Positions 16,561 through 25,621 of a stretch of 64,000 nt of DNA are shown piece by piece. The DNA is from Nonomuraea polychroma. GTDB lineage: Bacteria; Actinomycetota; Actinomycetes; Streptosporangiales; Streptosporangiaceae. How positions within the stretch are numbered: the first letter of the stretch is position 1; every line of letters begins with the position of its first letter. The position numbers and the translations under genes were made by a program. The stretch lies in NCBI RefSeq assembly GCF_004011505.1, contig NZ_SAUN01000001.1, positions 5,084,001-5,148,000 of the forward strand, read 5' to 3'. Below the pieces are notes generated by a model. It saw only the letters and a list, made by a program, of their open reading frames with translations, searched no databases and had not been told where the DNA came from.

Positions 16561-16630
16561 CTTTCCCGGACGTGGGTCAGATTTGCTTGGGTGGCAGGTG
16601 AGTCCAGTCCATGCGAAGGGAGTCTCGATC

Positions 16631-17032
16631 ATGCCGCCGACCCTGCAGGCACATTCCGTGACGATCGGCACATCACAACCGCTCGAGCTGGCGCGCTTCT
16701 ATTCGCGGTTGCTGGGGCTGCCCGTGACCACACAAGAGGGCCCGGCACCAGGCGAGCCTGAGGAGGCCGGCTGGGCGCAGATCCGTCCGCCGGAGGACGC
16801 GACCGCGCTCACACTCAACTTCGAGTACGAGCGCTGTTACGTCCGGCCGGTGTGGCCGAGCGCTCCCGGGGAGCAGACCGCCTCGCAGCATCTCGATATC
16901 AAGGTCGACGATCTGGACGCGGCCGTGGAGTGGGCCGTGGGGTGCGGTGCGGTTCTGGCCGAGTTCCAGCCACAGGACGATGTCCGCGTGCTCCTGGATC
17001 CCGACGGGCATCCTTTCTGCCTCTTCCTTTGA
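16631..17032 (+). CDS. VOC (glyoxalase/bleomycin-resistance fold) protein
   Basis: A 133-residue protein with the paired beta-alpha-beta-beta-beta modules of the VOC superfamily: 'LELARFYSRLLGLPV' (about 18-32), 'QHLDIKVDDLDAAVEWAVGCG' in the second module (His near 84 as a metal or ligand position), and the ending DPDGHPFCLFL. This subgroup is annotated glyoxalase-like and is usually of unknown substrate. Start ATG 16631 follows GAAGGGAG. It lies 70 bp after the MFS gene on the same strand and converges on the CHAT gene. Confidence 0.85.
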   Translation: MPPTLQAHSVTIGTSQPLELARFYSRLLGLPVTTQEGPAPGEPEEAGWAQIRPPEDATALTLNFEYERCYVRPVWPSAPGEQTASQHLDIKVDDLDAAVEWAVGCGAVLAEFQPQDDVRVLLDPDGHPFCLFL

Positions 17033-17104
17033 CACCACCGGGACGCCGAGCGGTACGTCCCCGGACACGTCTGTCCTGCGCAAGACCCATGCGCGTTCCT
17101 GTGG

Positions 17105-20100
17105 TCAAGGTCCAATGTGCACGTAAGGCGCCCAGAAGATCGGGAAGTCTGGGCGGCGGTGGCGCAGTGAATGGACCGCGGCGTGCAGTGCGGCCGCCGC
17201 GCCGTGCGGGTGCGGCTCTCGGGTGCCGCCGGCCGTGAGCATCGCGTACACCTCGTCCACCACGGCCGGGGCGTGCACGTCGGCGATCGGCCAGAGCGTG
17301 CCGATCACGTGCGGGAACCCGGCGAGCTGGATGGCGGAGGCGATGCTCACCGCCTCGTCGGTCAGCACGGCCCCGCCGCGCGAGGTCTCGCACCCGCTCA
17401 GGAACGCCAGCTCCGCCTGGCCGAGGCGGCGGGCGGCCAGCTCGCGCACGGTCAGCGGCCGGTCGTGCAGGATCAGCCTGGCGTGGGACGGGTCGTTCAG
17501 CAGCTGGGCGGCGTGGCAGGCGAAGTGCACCCAGGCGCTGTCGTCCAGCGCCGTGAGCACCTGCTCGCAGGTCGCGTCGTCCTCCGTCAGCTCCCGCGCG
17601 CCGGGGAGCCAGCGCCTGGCCGCTTCCAGCTCGCGCACCACGCCCTTCACCGCGGCGTCGCCCGGAACCTCCGGGACGCCGACCAGCAGGACACGCCGCT
17701 CGGCCCGCGGCCCGGACTGCCCGCGGGCGTGGATCAGTGCCCGCAGCGTGGGCGTGTAGCTGGAGACGACCAGATCCAGCGCCGATCCGGCGGCGTGCAG
17801 AGGCAGCAGGGTCAGCGGACCGGTCGGGCACCACCAGATCCGGCGCAGCGGGCCGAGCGCCTCCAGCACCGGGCCGGTGACGTGCGTCCACAACCAGTCC
17901 AGGCACGAGGCGACCTCGTCGAGAACCTTGCCGTGCAGGGCGTCGACGAACCGGTCGGCCTGGTCCTGGGCCGCCGAGGCGGTGAAGTCCAGCGGGACGA
18001 CCCGCACACCCTCCGTGGTCACGAGCAGCGCATCACAGCCGTGGCGGCTGACGTTCACCATCGCGATGGGGCCGTCCTCGGCGGCGCGCAGCAGGTCGGC
18101 GGCGCGCGGCGGGCGCAGGAAGCCGGTGAAGCCCGGTAGCCTCCTGATCTCCTCCAGGACCTCTCGGCGGCGGCGCGCCAGCGTGTGCCGATGATCCAGA
18201 AGGCGGCGCCGATCGGCACCGGGGCCGCCGGGCGTGCCCGGGACGCCTGGCAGGCCTGGGGTGCCGTGGCCGCTGGACGGGGCCAGGTCGTCGTACAGGT
18301 CCATCCGCTCGGCCGCGTCCAGCTCATCCTGCACCTCGCCGAACCGGTCGGCCAGTTCCGGCGCCGCCGCGCGCAAGCGGTCGTGGCCGGCGCGGTCGCC
18401 GATGACCTGGGCGAACATGACGCCTCTGCCCTGTTCGAGCAGTTCGAGCGCCCTGTCGGCGTCGCCGGTCCTGATGGCCGCCGCAGCGGCGTCGCGGGCC
18501 AGGCTCTCGTACTCGCCGAGGATCCGCTCCTGGTCGGCGCGGCCCAGCCCGCGCCAGGCCGCCTCGTCCAACGCGGCCACCGCGACGGCGAACCCCTCGA
18601 CGGCCTCGCCGGCCAGGCCCGCCTCCATGGCGACCTCACCCCAGCGCTTGCCCACGCTTGCCCGCCAGTCGGCCGAGGCGGTCTCCACCTGGGTGGCCTC
18701 GCGGTAGCGGGCCAGCGCCTCGTCGCGGTCGGTCTCCGCCCGGGTCAGCTCCCACTGCTCGACAAGGACTTCTGCCAGGTAGTACAGCGCGATCGACCGG
18801 GTCGAGTCGTCAGGGGCCGACGTCTCGGCCGCGGTGCGGGCGGCGTGGACGGCCTGCAGGAGTGTCCGGGGCTTGCCGGTGAGCGCGTACCGCGTGCGGA
18901 GCGCCAGGCCGAGCCCGTTATAGGCGACCGGACCGCCCGGCGGGTCCGCCTTGATCGCCTCGGTGAAGAGCGCGACCGCCTCGTCCAGGTCTGGCGTCTC
19001 CTTCACTCGGCGGTCCCTGCGCAGCAGTTTCCTCCACGTGCCCTTCTCCGCAGCCGGGTCCAGCAGCCGCCTGATCGCCGCCGCCAGCTGAGCCTTGGGC
19101 GTCTCCTCCGACGTGGAGCGCAACAGCAGCGCGGTGGCCAGGTTGACGGTCGCGAGGGTACGCGTCCAGGTGCGGGCCGGAGCGGCGTCGTGGGCGCGGC
19201 GCAGCACCACGATCGCCTCGTCGATGTGCCCGTCTCTCTGCATGAGCACGGAGCCGAGGCTGTTGAGGACGCCGGGTGCCTGGATGTTTCCCGGGTGAAC
19301 CGTTCCCACGGCCTCGCGCAACAGCTCGTCGGCCTCCTCACGCGCCGCGGTCTGCCCGGTGAACCTGTAGCGCTCGAGCAGTACCTCGGCGAGGTTCGCG
19401 AGATGGCCGGGCCGGTACGGGCTGGTCTCCGGTGTGGCGGCCACCGCCTCGCGCAACACCTTCGCCGCCTCTTCGGAATCCTCGCCCCGGCGGGTCACCT
19501 TGTAGCGCTGCTCCAGTGCGCCGCCCAAGTTGGCCAGATAAAGCGCGTAGTTCGCGTGCTCAGGAGCGGTCAGTGACCTGGCCGTGCGATGGCTCTCGAT
19601 CGCCTCGTCGAGATCGGGCATGTCTCCGGTCAGCTCGTACTTGAAGAACAGCGCCGAGCCGAGGCTGGTGTACGCCATGGCCCGTTCCGGATGCTCCGGG
19701 GAGATGGCCAGTCCCCGTCGGAAGCAGGCGATGGCCTCGTCGAGCACGGTCAGGCCGCCACCGAGCCGGAACTTCAGCATCAGCCCGTTGCCCAGGTCCG
19801 AGTGGTACATACCGGCGTTGTCGTCGCCGGGCCTGGCCGCCGCCACCCCGCGCCGCAGGGCGTCGATCATGTCGTCGAGGTCCTCATGCGTGCCGCTGAA
19901 CTCCATGCGCAGGCCGAGGACAACGCCGAGCCCGATGTACAACTCGGCCAGTTCGGAGTAGCCGGGCGGCATTTGAGCCACAGCCTGACGCAGCACCTCG
20001 GCCGCCTGGTCGGCACGCTCGAGCTTGCCTGATCGGCGCACGTCCTCGATCAGCATGCGGCCCAGGCCCGCCAGGAAACCCGGACGAGCTTGCGGGCCTG

Positions 20101-20827
20101 AGGGAAGGTCGGCCATCCCGCGGCGAATCTGCTCCCACAGTTCGGGCGGGATGACAGGAATCTCATCCGCGTGCAGACCCACCCCGACGAGCAGTTGAAT
20201 CTCCTGCTTGACGGGTTCCGGGGCCTCGGCGTACCGCTCCCGGATGACGTCGAGCGCCTCCTTCAGCTCTGCGGTGCCCTCCGGACTGTCGTTGGCCATC
20301 ACCAGGGCGCTGGCCAACTTGGCCAGCCGCCACAGATAGGCGTCGTGGTCCGGATCCGTGCCTCGCACGGACGCGCGTAACGCGTCGATGCCGTCGAGCA
20401 GGAACCGTCTGTCGCCCGTGATCTGGTAGCCGAGCACCAGCGCCATTCCATGGTTGGCGAGCACCAGCGGCCTGTCCACCAGATCACCGCGCAGCGCCGA
20501 CGCGTACAGCTCCAGTACCTCGTCCAGGTGAGTGTCGGCGACCTGACGGTGATTTCCCAGCACGGCCGCAAGACTCGCCTGGGCCTCGGCCAACCCGGGC
20601 TTTCCCGCCAGCGCCGCCACCGCGCGGCGGTGCAGGGCGACCGCCTCAGCCAGGTCCCCCTCCTGCCCAAGCGTGTCGAACCGCATGCTCATCGCGTTGC
20701 CGAGGCCGGTCAGCAGCAGCGGATCGGGGTCGCGGGCGATCTCCCTGTGGTAGGCGGCGATGCCGGACTCCAGTTCCCGCAGGTCACGGGTCTGCAGGAA
20801 CTTGGCGATGTGAACCTCGGGGTTCAT
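17105..20827 (-). CDS. TPR-CHAT protein: caspase-like protease effector of a CATRA system
   Basis: This 1,240-residue protein has about 900 residues of tetratricopeptide-type helical repeats (e.g. GLAISPEHPERAMAYTSLGS) followed by a C-terminal CHAT domain of the caspase/separase clan. The catalytic pair is visible: VHFACHAAQ (His about 1105) and LAFLSGCETSRGG (Cys about 1146), then the GTLWPIADVHAP strand typical of CHAT. The ATG at 20827 overlaps the stop of the CATRA gene as ATGA, with GGAGGA five bases before it, so translation is coupled. In the predicted CATRA conflict systems the TPR part senses and the CHAT part cleaves a target or kills the cell. No such cleavage is shown by the sequence itself. 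Confidence 0.92.
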   Translation of the reverse strand: MNPEVHIAKFLQTRDLRELESGIAAYHREIARDPDPLLLTGLGNAMSMRFDTLGQEGDLAEAVALHRRAVAALAGKPGLAEAQASLAAVLGNHRQVADTHLDEVLELYASALRGDLVDRPLVLANHGMALVLGYQITGDRRFLLDGIDALRASVRGTDPDHDAYLWRLAKLASALVMANDSPEGTAELKEALDVIRERYAEAPEPVKQEIQLLVGVGLHADEIPVIPPELWEQIRRGMADLPSGPQARPGFLAGLGRMLIEDVRRSGKLERADQAAEVLRQAVAQMPPGYSELAELYIGLGVVLGLRMEFSGTHEDLDDMIDALRRGVAAARPGDDNAGMYHSDLGNGLMLKFRLGGGLTVLDEAIACFRRGLAISPEHPERAMAYTSLGSALFFKYELTGDMPDLDEAIESHRTARSLTAPEHANYALYLANLGGALEQRYKVTRRGEDSEEAAKVLREAVAATPETSPYRPGHLANLAEVLLERYRFTGQTAAREEADELLREAVGTVHPGNIQAPGVLNSLGSVLMQRDGHIDEAIVVLRRAHDAAPARTWTRTLATVNLATALLLRSTSEETPKAQLAAAIRRLLDPAAEKGTWRKLLRRDRRVKETPDLDEAVALFTEAIKADPPGGPVAYNGLGLALRTRYALTGKPRTLLQAVHAARTAAETSAPDDSTRSIALYYLAEVLVEQWELTRAETDRDEALARYREATQVETASADWRASVGKRWGEVAMEAGLAGEAVEGFAVAVAALDEAAWRGLGRADQERILGEYESLARDAAAAAIRTGDADRALELLEQGRGVMFAQVIGDRAGHDRLRAAAPELADRFGEVQDELDAAERMDLYDDLAPSSGHGTPGLPGVPGTPGGPGADRRRLLDHRHTLARRRREVLEEIRRLPGFTGFLRPPRAADLLRAAEDGPIAMVNVSRHGCDALLVTTEGVRVVPLDFTASAAQDQADRFVDALHGKVLDEVASCLDWLWTHVTGPVLEALGPLRRIWWCPTGPLTLLPLHAAGSALDLVVSSYTPTLRALIHARGQSGPRAERRVLLVGVPEVPGDAAVKGVVRELEAARRWLPGARELTEDDATCEQVLTALDDSAWVHFACHAAQLLNDPSHARLILHDRPLTVRELAARRLGQAELAFLSGCETSRGGAVLTDEAVSIASAIQLAGFPHVIGTLWPIADVHAPAVVDEVYAMLTAGGTREPHPHGAAAALHAAVHSLRHRRPDFPIFWAPYVHIGP

Positions 20828-22005
20828 GGTTTCCTCCGCCATCTGAAGAGGCCGAACACGGTCAGCACGAAGGCCGTCAGGCCCAGCGCTCCCACGATGA
20901 CCGGCTTGACGTTCTCGGGGACGGGCACGCGGTAGCCCAGCGCCTGAATCGCGGCCAGCACCATGAGCAACATCCCGACCACGGCCGTCTCCAGCACGCG
21001 GAACCGCTCCCAGCGGCGCTCGGTCTCCTCCGCCCTGCGCTGCAACCGCTCCGCCATCACCTGGTCGGCGATGGCGCCGATCTCGCGGGCGCGTTCCCGC
21101 GTCGCCTCCGCGTAGGCGAGATCGTCGTCCAGGCGCATGAGGAACCAGTCGGCCAGGTCCAGGTCGTCGCGCAGACTCGGCTCCCGCATGTTGTGCCGGG
21201 CGATCGCCGCGGTCGTCCGTATCTCCCGCAGCCTGGTCAGGGTCCAGATCAGCCCGGCCTCGGCGGTCTGCCGGGCCGCCAGTTCGCGCCGCGCGGCCGG
21301 CAGGCCGTCACCGCCGAGCGTCTTCAGCAGGGTCTCCACCTGTTCGTCCACGCGGTGGCGGGCGGCGCGGAAGTCCTCGCCCTGGCGGTAGACGCGCAAC
21401 TGGTAGCGAAGCTTGGCGGCGTGCATGAGGTGCCGCACCAGCGGCGGCATCCGGTCGTCCCCCCGCGTCCACGCCCACGCGTCGAGCTTGGGCTCCAGTT
21501 CGGGCGGCGTCAGCATCGCGAACGTCCGCCGGCTGCGCTCGTCGTCGTCGAAGCCGACCTCCCACACCGCCACGCCTCTGACCGTCGTCATCCGGCCTCG
21601 CGGACAAGGCTCGGGCAGCGCCGCCAGGACCGCGTTCGTCCGCCGGGCGGTCGGCGCGGTGCGCGGGTAGGCGACGAACAACCGGCACTCGCCCATGGCC
21701 CACGCGCCGGTGTCCCCCGCGCACTCGCGCCACAGCTCGTTCAGCTCCCGCCAGGTCCCGCCCGTCAACGCCACGCTCAGGCAGCGCACGTCGCGTTCGC
21801 GGCGCAGCAGCGCCTGCCGGCCCAGGTCTCCGTCCGCGGTGCGCACCTCGATCTTCCCGGCTTGCGTCACGGGCATCTCGAGCCGGTCACCGAGCGCGTC
21901 CCAGATCCCGCGCAGCCGCCGTTCGTGCTCCCCGGCTTCTGGGCCGGTCGCGGTGGCGAACATGTGAACGATCAGACCGGGGTTGGCCAGGTCAACCGGC
22001 TCCAT
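20824..22005 (-). CDS. CATRA (Caspase And TPR-Repeat-Associated) membrane protein
   Basis: This 393-residue protein has a mixed alpha/beta N-terminal half (MEPVDLANPGLIVHMF; FVAYPRTAPTARR; WEVGFDDDERSRRTF) and a long helical region with coiled-coil character (about 200-335, e.g. AERLQRRAEETERRWERFR). Two C-terminal transmembrane helices (about 342-358 and 369-387) end in RWRRKP. The order and the position beside a TPR-CHAT gene match the CATRA family described from comparative genomics of actinobacterial conflict systems. It likely ties the protease to the inner membrane. I chose ATG 22005, behind GAGGA, rather than ATG 22020. It overlaps both neighbours (14 bp and 4 bp). Confidence 0.85.
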   Translation of the reverse strand: MEPVDLANPGLIVHMFATATGPEAGEHERRLRGIWDALGDRLEMPVTQAGKIEVRTADGDLGRQALLRRERDVRCLSVALTGGTWRELNELWRECAGDTGAWAMGECRLFVAYPRTAPTARRTNAVLAALPEPCPRGRMTTVRGVAVWEVGFDDDERSRRTFAMLTPPELEPKLDAWAWTRGDDRMPPLVRHLMHAAKLRYQLRVYRQGEDFRAARHRVDEQVETLLKTLGGDGLPAARRELAARQTAEAGLIWTLTRLREIRTTAAIARHNMREPSLRDDLDLADWFLMRLDDDLAYAEATRERAREIGAIADQVMAERLQRRAEETERRWERFRVLETAVVGMLLMVLAAIQALGYRVPVPENVKPVIVGALGLTAFVLTVFGLFRWRRKP

Positions 22006-22276
22006 CGGCGTCCTCGGCATCGAGGGTCAGGGTGTGGATCAGCTCGTTGACCCGCTCCCGCAGTTCCTCCGGCATCGGCACCACCGGCTGGTCGCCGTAC
22101 CAGGTGCTGATCCGCATCGGCCCCGCCAGCTCCAAGTGGCCGAGTTCGGCCGCCACGTCGCCCGAGGACTCCAGCCTGCCGATCACCACCGCCACGTCCG
22201 CCCAGGCCACCGCCGGCAGCGTCCACCACGTCAGCGCGTCTCGCAGCAGCTCGACCGCTTCACCATGCACCCCCAC
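21992..22276 (-). CDS. CATRA-system-associated small protein
   Basis: This 94-residue protein starts at GTG 22276 (VGVHGEAVELLRDALTWW), which has GGGGGAG five bases upstream; an ATG ten codons earlier lacks such a site. It contains WADVAVVIGRLESSGD (a helix then turn) and ends with an acidic tail (LTLDAEDADGAG). A small first gene of this size is the usual third member of CATRA operons. It overlaps the CATRA gene by 14 bp. I cannot assign a biochemical role; an inhibitor, sensor or adaptor of the membrane-protease pair is a reasonable inference. Confidence 0.75.
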   Translation of the reverse strand: MGVHGEAVELLRDALTWWTLPAVAWADVAVVIGRLESSGDVAAELGHLELAGPMRISTWYGDQPVVPMPEELRERVNELIHTLTLDAEDADGAG

Positions 22277-22524
22277 GCGTCTCCCCCCGTCGCCAGGTCG
22301 CTCCACAGGGTCATCGGTTCACAGCTGGAGTCCGTTGCAACCCGAATCCTCCGGGACCGGGGCGGGCGCCCTGGCCCATGGATCTCATCAGCGATCGGGC
22401 TCGCAGGAGGGCCGGACTGGCTGATCGAGAGGGTTCACCAGGGAGACCGGAATTTGGCGCCCGCTATGTCGGAGGCGTCTGCTGAGATGAGCACGACATG
22501 ATCACCGTAGTCAAGGAGTGCCGC

Positions 22525-23724
22525 ATGGACCGCACCGCCTGGAGGCCGTTCCTGGAGCGCTGGAGCGAGGAATGGCTCGCCGTCCGTGAGGAGGAGCCGC
22601 TGCCGTTCGAGGAGCCGATCACCGGCAACTGGCTGGGGTACGCCCCCGCCTCGGACGCGCAGGTGGCGGAGGCGGAGGCGCGGCTGGGGCGCACGCTGCC
22701 GCCGTCGTTCCGGGAGTTCCTGCTGACCACCGACGGCTGGCGCCGGGCCGGCGTCTTCGGCGGTCACCTGGTCCCCGCCGAAGACCTCGGCTGGTTACGC
22801 GACCTGGAGCCGATGTGGTGCCAGGCCTACGAGGAGCCCGACGAGTGGGAGGACGACGAGGACGAGGACGCGGACCCGGACGACGAGGACGACGACGAGG
22901 AGGCGGGACTATTGGGCCGGGCGCTGATGATCTCGCGGGACGCGGACGCCGGCGTGTTGTTCCTCGACCCGGACGACGTGGACGAGCACGGCGAATGGGC
23001 CGCCTACGAGCTGTTCTCGTGGTCCGGCATGGGCCCGCAGCGGCACGGCTCCTTCTATGAGCTGATGTACGACCTCTACGCCGGATTCCACGCCCTGGAC
23101 CGCCCGCAGTGCCAGACCCAGCGCGAGTGGGACGAGAAGGTCGAGCAGGCCCGGCTGGCGAGCCTGGCGGGCGAGGTCGACGGCCCGCTGGCGGTGCTGG
23201 CGGAGGCCGCGCGGTTCGGGCGGAGCCGGGCGATGTTCCTGCTCTTCCAGATGCGGATCCTGCTGGGCGATCACGAGGCGGGCCAGGCGATCCAGTCGGC
23301 GTTGCGGCACGGCAAGACACAGCCCACCTGGCGGCCGGACGAGGATCTCCTGACGGCCGAGGTGCTGCCCGCGCTGCTGCCCGAGCATGAGCTCGCCGCG
23401 CGCCATTGCAGTCTCTCCACCCTCGACGCCCTGGCCCAGTTCGGGTCCGACACGGTGCGGCCGCTGACCTCCGGCTTCCCTGAGCGGGCGGCCGAGCCCG
23501 GGTTCCGCGTCCGGTTCGGCAACGCGGAGTTCGACGCCGCGGTACGCGCCGCCGTCGCCGCTCCCGGGGCCGACCCGTGGCCGCTGCTGCGCGAGGCCTT
23601 GACGGTGTGGCGGCCGATGAACGAGGACCACATCGCACCGATCGCGCTGCTGGCCGATCCCGAGGTCGCGGCCCTGATCACGCCGGAGCGGGGGCGCGAG
23701 ATCCTCGCCACGCGGCGAGGCTGA
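22525..23724 (+). CDS. SUKH (SMI1/KNR4) domain protein
   Basis: This 399-residue protein has an N-terminal SUKH domain (about 20-195): DAQVAEAEARLGRTLPPSFREFLLTTDGW in two stretches, then the VFGGHLVPAEDLGWLRDLEP strand-turn region. It is interrupted by a very acidic loop (about 105-127, nearly all Asp and Glu). The C-terminal 200 residues are helical and not recognised. SUKH proteins are common immunity proteins of polymorphic toxins, but also occur as lone actinobacterial regulators. It is divergent from the CATRA operon, with 248 bp between starts. ATG 22525 follows AAGGAG. No toxin gene is adjacent. Confidence 0.82.
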   Translation: MDRTAWRPFLERWSEEWLAVREEEPLPFEEPITGNWLGYAPASDAQVAEAEARLGRTLPPSFREFLLTTDGWRRAGVFGGHLVPAEDLGWLRDLEPMWCQAYEEPDEWEDDEDEDADPDDEDDDEEAGLLGRALMISRDADAGVLFLDPDDVDEHGEWAAYELFSWSGMGPQRHGSFYELMYDLYAGFHALDRPQCQTQREWDEKVEQARLASLAGEVDGPLAVLAEAARFGRSRAMFLLFQMRILLGDHEAGQAIQSALRHGKTQPTWRPDEDLLTAEVLPALLPEHELAARHCSLSTLDALAQFGSDTVRPLTSGFPERAAEPGFRVRFGNAEFDAAVRAAVAAPGADPWPLLREALTVWRPMNEDHIAPIALLADPEVAALITPERGREILATRRG

Positions 23725-23902
23725 CCGGCTGGAGGCCAAGCGTCCGCCGCCAGGCCTCCCCCGCGTGCCGATGTCCGCCGTATTTCCACAGCTCACAGGC
23801 ATACGTTGATCTCTTGGTGTTCATGACCGCTTCATCCGGTTCCGCCACGCTCCCGCCGTAGCCGGAGCACCCTCATTCCGGCGGGACGGAGAACACGGAG
23901 TC

Positions 23903-25621
23903 ATGGGCCACGGCCATCACCATCACGATCACGATCACGATCACGGCCATGAGCAGCCGATCGAAGGGGATGCCGCGGCGGCGCGGGACCTTTCGATTCC
24001 GGACGGTGAGCTGTCGCCGGGGCAGTTGTCCCGGCGGCGGATGTTCCGGCGGGCGGGGCTGCTCGGAGCCGGGCTCACGGCCGCCGGCGTGCTGGGCACA
24101 CCGGGCGCCGCGGCGGCGGACGACGACCAGCAGGTCCTCGGGCGCGGGCGGGAGCCGAAGGACGGGTACCTGTGGCTGGCCGGCGACCACCACATCCACA
24201 CCCAGTACAGCAGCGACGGCATCTACCGCGTCATCGACCAGGTACGGCACGGCAACGCGTACGGGCTGGGCTGGATGGTCATCACCGACCACGGCGGCGC
24301 GACGCACGCGAAGATCGGCGTGGACAAGGTCAACCCGGACATCGTGGCCGCCCGCGAGGCCGTCAAGGACACGCTGGTCTTCCAGGGGCTGGAGTGGAAC
24401 ATCCCGGCCGCCGAGCACGGCACGGTGTTCGTCGCCCCGGGCCAGAACGAGGTCTCCACGCTCAAGGAGTTCGAGAACTCCTTCGACGGCTCGGTCAAGG
24501 GCGCCGGGTCGAACACGCCGCAGAACGAGGCCCTGGCGATCGCCGGGCTGAACTTCCTGGCCGAGGCCGTCAGGCGGCGGCGCATTCCCGATGCGTTGTT
24601 CCTCGCCAACCACCCGTCCAGGAAGGGCCTGGACTCGCCGCACGAGATCCGCGGGTGGCGGGACGCCCAGCCGTCGATCGCGGTCGGCATGGAGGGCGCG
24701 CCCGGCCACCAGGCGGCGGGCATCGCCAAGCCGAACGGCCCGGGCGGCGGGCGCGGCTACTACGACAGCAACCCGGGCGCGGACTCCTTCCCCGCGTACC
24801 CGGCCGAGAGCTACAAGACCTTCAGCGGCTTCGACTGGATGACCGCCACCGTGGGCAGGTTGTGGGACAGCCTCCTGGCGGAGGGCAAGCCATGGTGGAT
24901 CACCGCCGACTCCGACGCGCACTGGGTGCACGCCGACACCAGCGACCGCGGTCCGGGCAGCAATTTCAACGCCAACGGCAAGTACAAGGACCCCGTCTAC
25001 AAGGGCGTGGCGAACTTCGGGTCCGGCGACTTCTGGCCCGGCTACTACAGCCGGACGCACGTCGGCAGCCAGGGCTTCGCCTATCGGGCCGTCATGGACG
25101 GGCTGCGGGCCGGGCGGGTCTGGGTGGACCACGGCGGGCTGATCAGCGGGCTGGTGGTGCGGGCGCGGGCGGCCGGGACCGGGCAGCGCGGGGTCACCCT
25201 CGGCGACACCCTGCACGTGCGGCAGGGGGCGCGGGTCGAGCTGGCCATCGAGATCACCCTCGCCGGGCGGCCGAACTGGGCGCAGGTCGTGCCGACGCTG
25301 GCCCGGGTGGACGTCATCCAGGGCGACGTCACCGGCCCGGCCGCCGACAAGGACGCCTTCACCACGCCGAACACGAAGGTCGTGCAGTCGTACGAGGTGA
25401 ACAAGAACAGCGGGACCGTGACGTTCACGTACCAGCTGGGCGCGATCGACCGGCCGGTGTACGTGCGGCTGCGCGGCACCGACGGCAAGCGCAGCGCGCC
25501 GGGCCTGCTGGGCGCGGCGGTGGACCCGCACGGGCCGGCGATCGACGTGTACGGCGACGCCGACCCGTGGAACGACCTGTGGTTCTACAGCAATCCGATC
25601 TGGGTCCTGCCGCGCCGATGA
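23903..25621 (+). CDS. Tat-exported CehA/McbA-type PHP metallohydrolase with His-rich N-terminus
   Basis: A 572-residue protein. The first 17 residues are almost all His, Asp and Gly (GHGHHHHDHDHDHGH), followed near residue 43 by a twin-arginine signal (SRRRMFRRAGLLGAG) ending in an alanine run. The mature part starts a PHP domain at LAGDHHIHTQYSSDG (metal-binding HxH). It continues with VITDHGG, LEWN, LANHP and ITADSDAHWVH, the metal-site motifs of CehA/McbA hydrolases; a beta-sandwich domain follows. It would cleave a phosphodiester or ester outside the membrane, metal-dependent. The start follows ACGGAG. Its stop overlaps the next gene as ATGA. Confidence 0.88.
   Translation: MGHGHHHHDHDHDHGHEQPIEGDAAAARDLSIPDGELSPGQLSRRRMFRRAGLLGAGLTAAGVLGTPGAAAADDDQQVLGRGREPKDGYLWLAGDHHIHTQYSSDGIYRVIDQVRHGNAYGLGWMVITDHGGATHAKIGVDKVNPDIVAAREAVKDTLVFQGLEWNIPAAEHGTVFVAPGQNEVSTLKEFENSFDGSVKGAGSNTPQNEALAIAGLNFLAEAVRRRRIPDALFLANHPSRKGLDSPHEIRGWRDAQPSIAVGMEGAPGHQAAGIAKPNGPGGGRGYYDSNPGADSFPAYPAESYKTFSGFDWMTATVGRLWDSLLAEGKPWWITADSDAHWVHADTSDRGPGSNFNANGKYKDPVYKGVANFGSGDFWPGYYSRTHVGSQGFAYRAVMDGLRAGRVWVDHGGLISGLVVRARAAGTGQRGVTLGDTLHVRQGARVELAIEITLAGRPNWAQVVPTLARVDVIQGDVTGPAADKDAFTTPNTKVVQSYEVNKNSGTVTFTYQLGAIDRPVYVRLRGTDGKRSAPGLLGAAVDPHGPAIDVYGDADPWNDLWFYSNPIWVLPRR

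Noticed and set aside
16899..17906. Leftward 335-codon frame inside the CHAT gene
   Set aside because: It overlaps the CHAT catalytic domain in another frame and has no motif; the CHAT frame is the real one.
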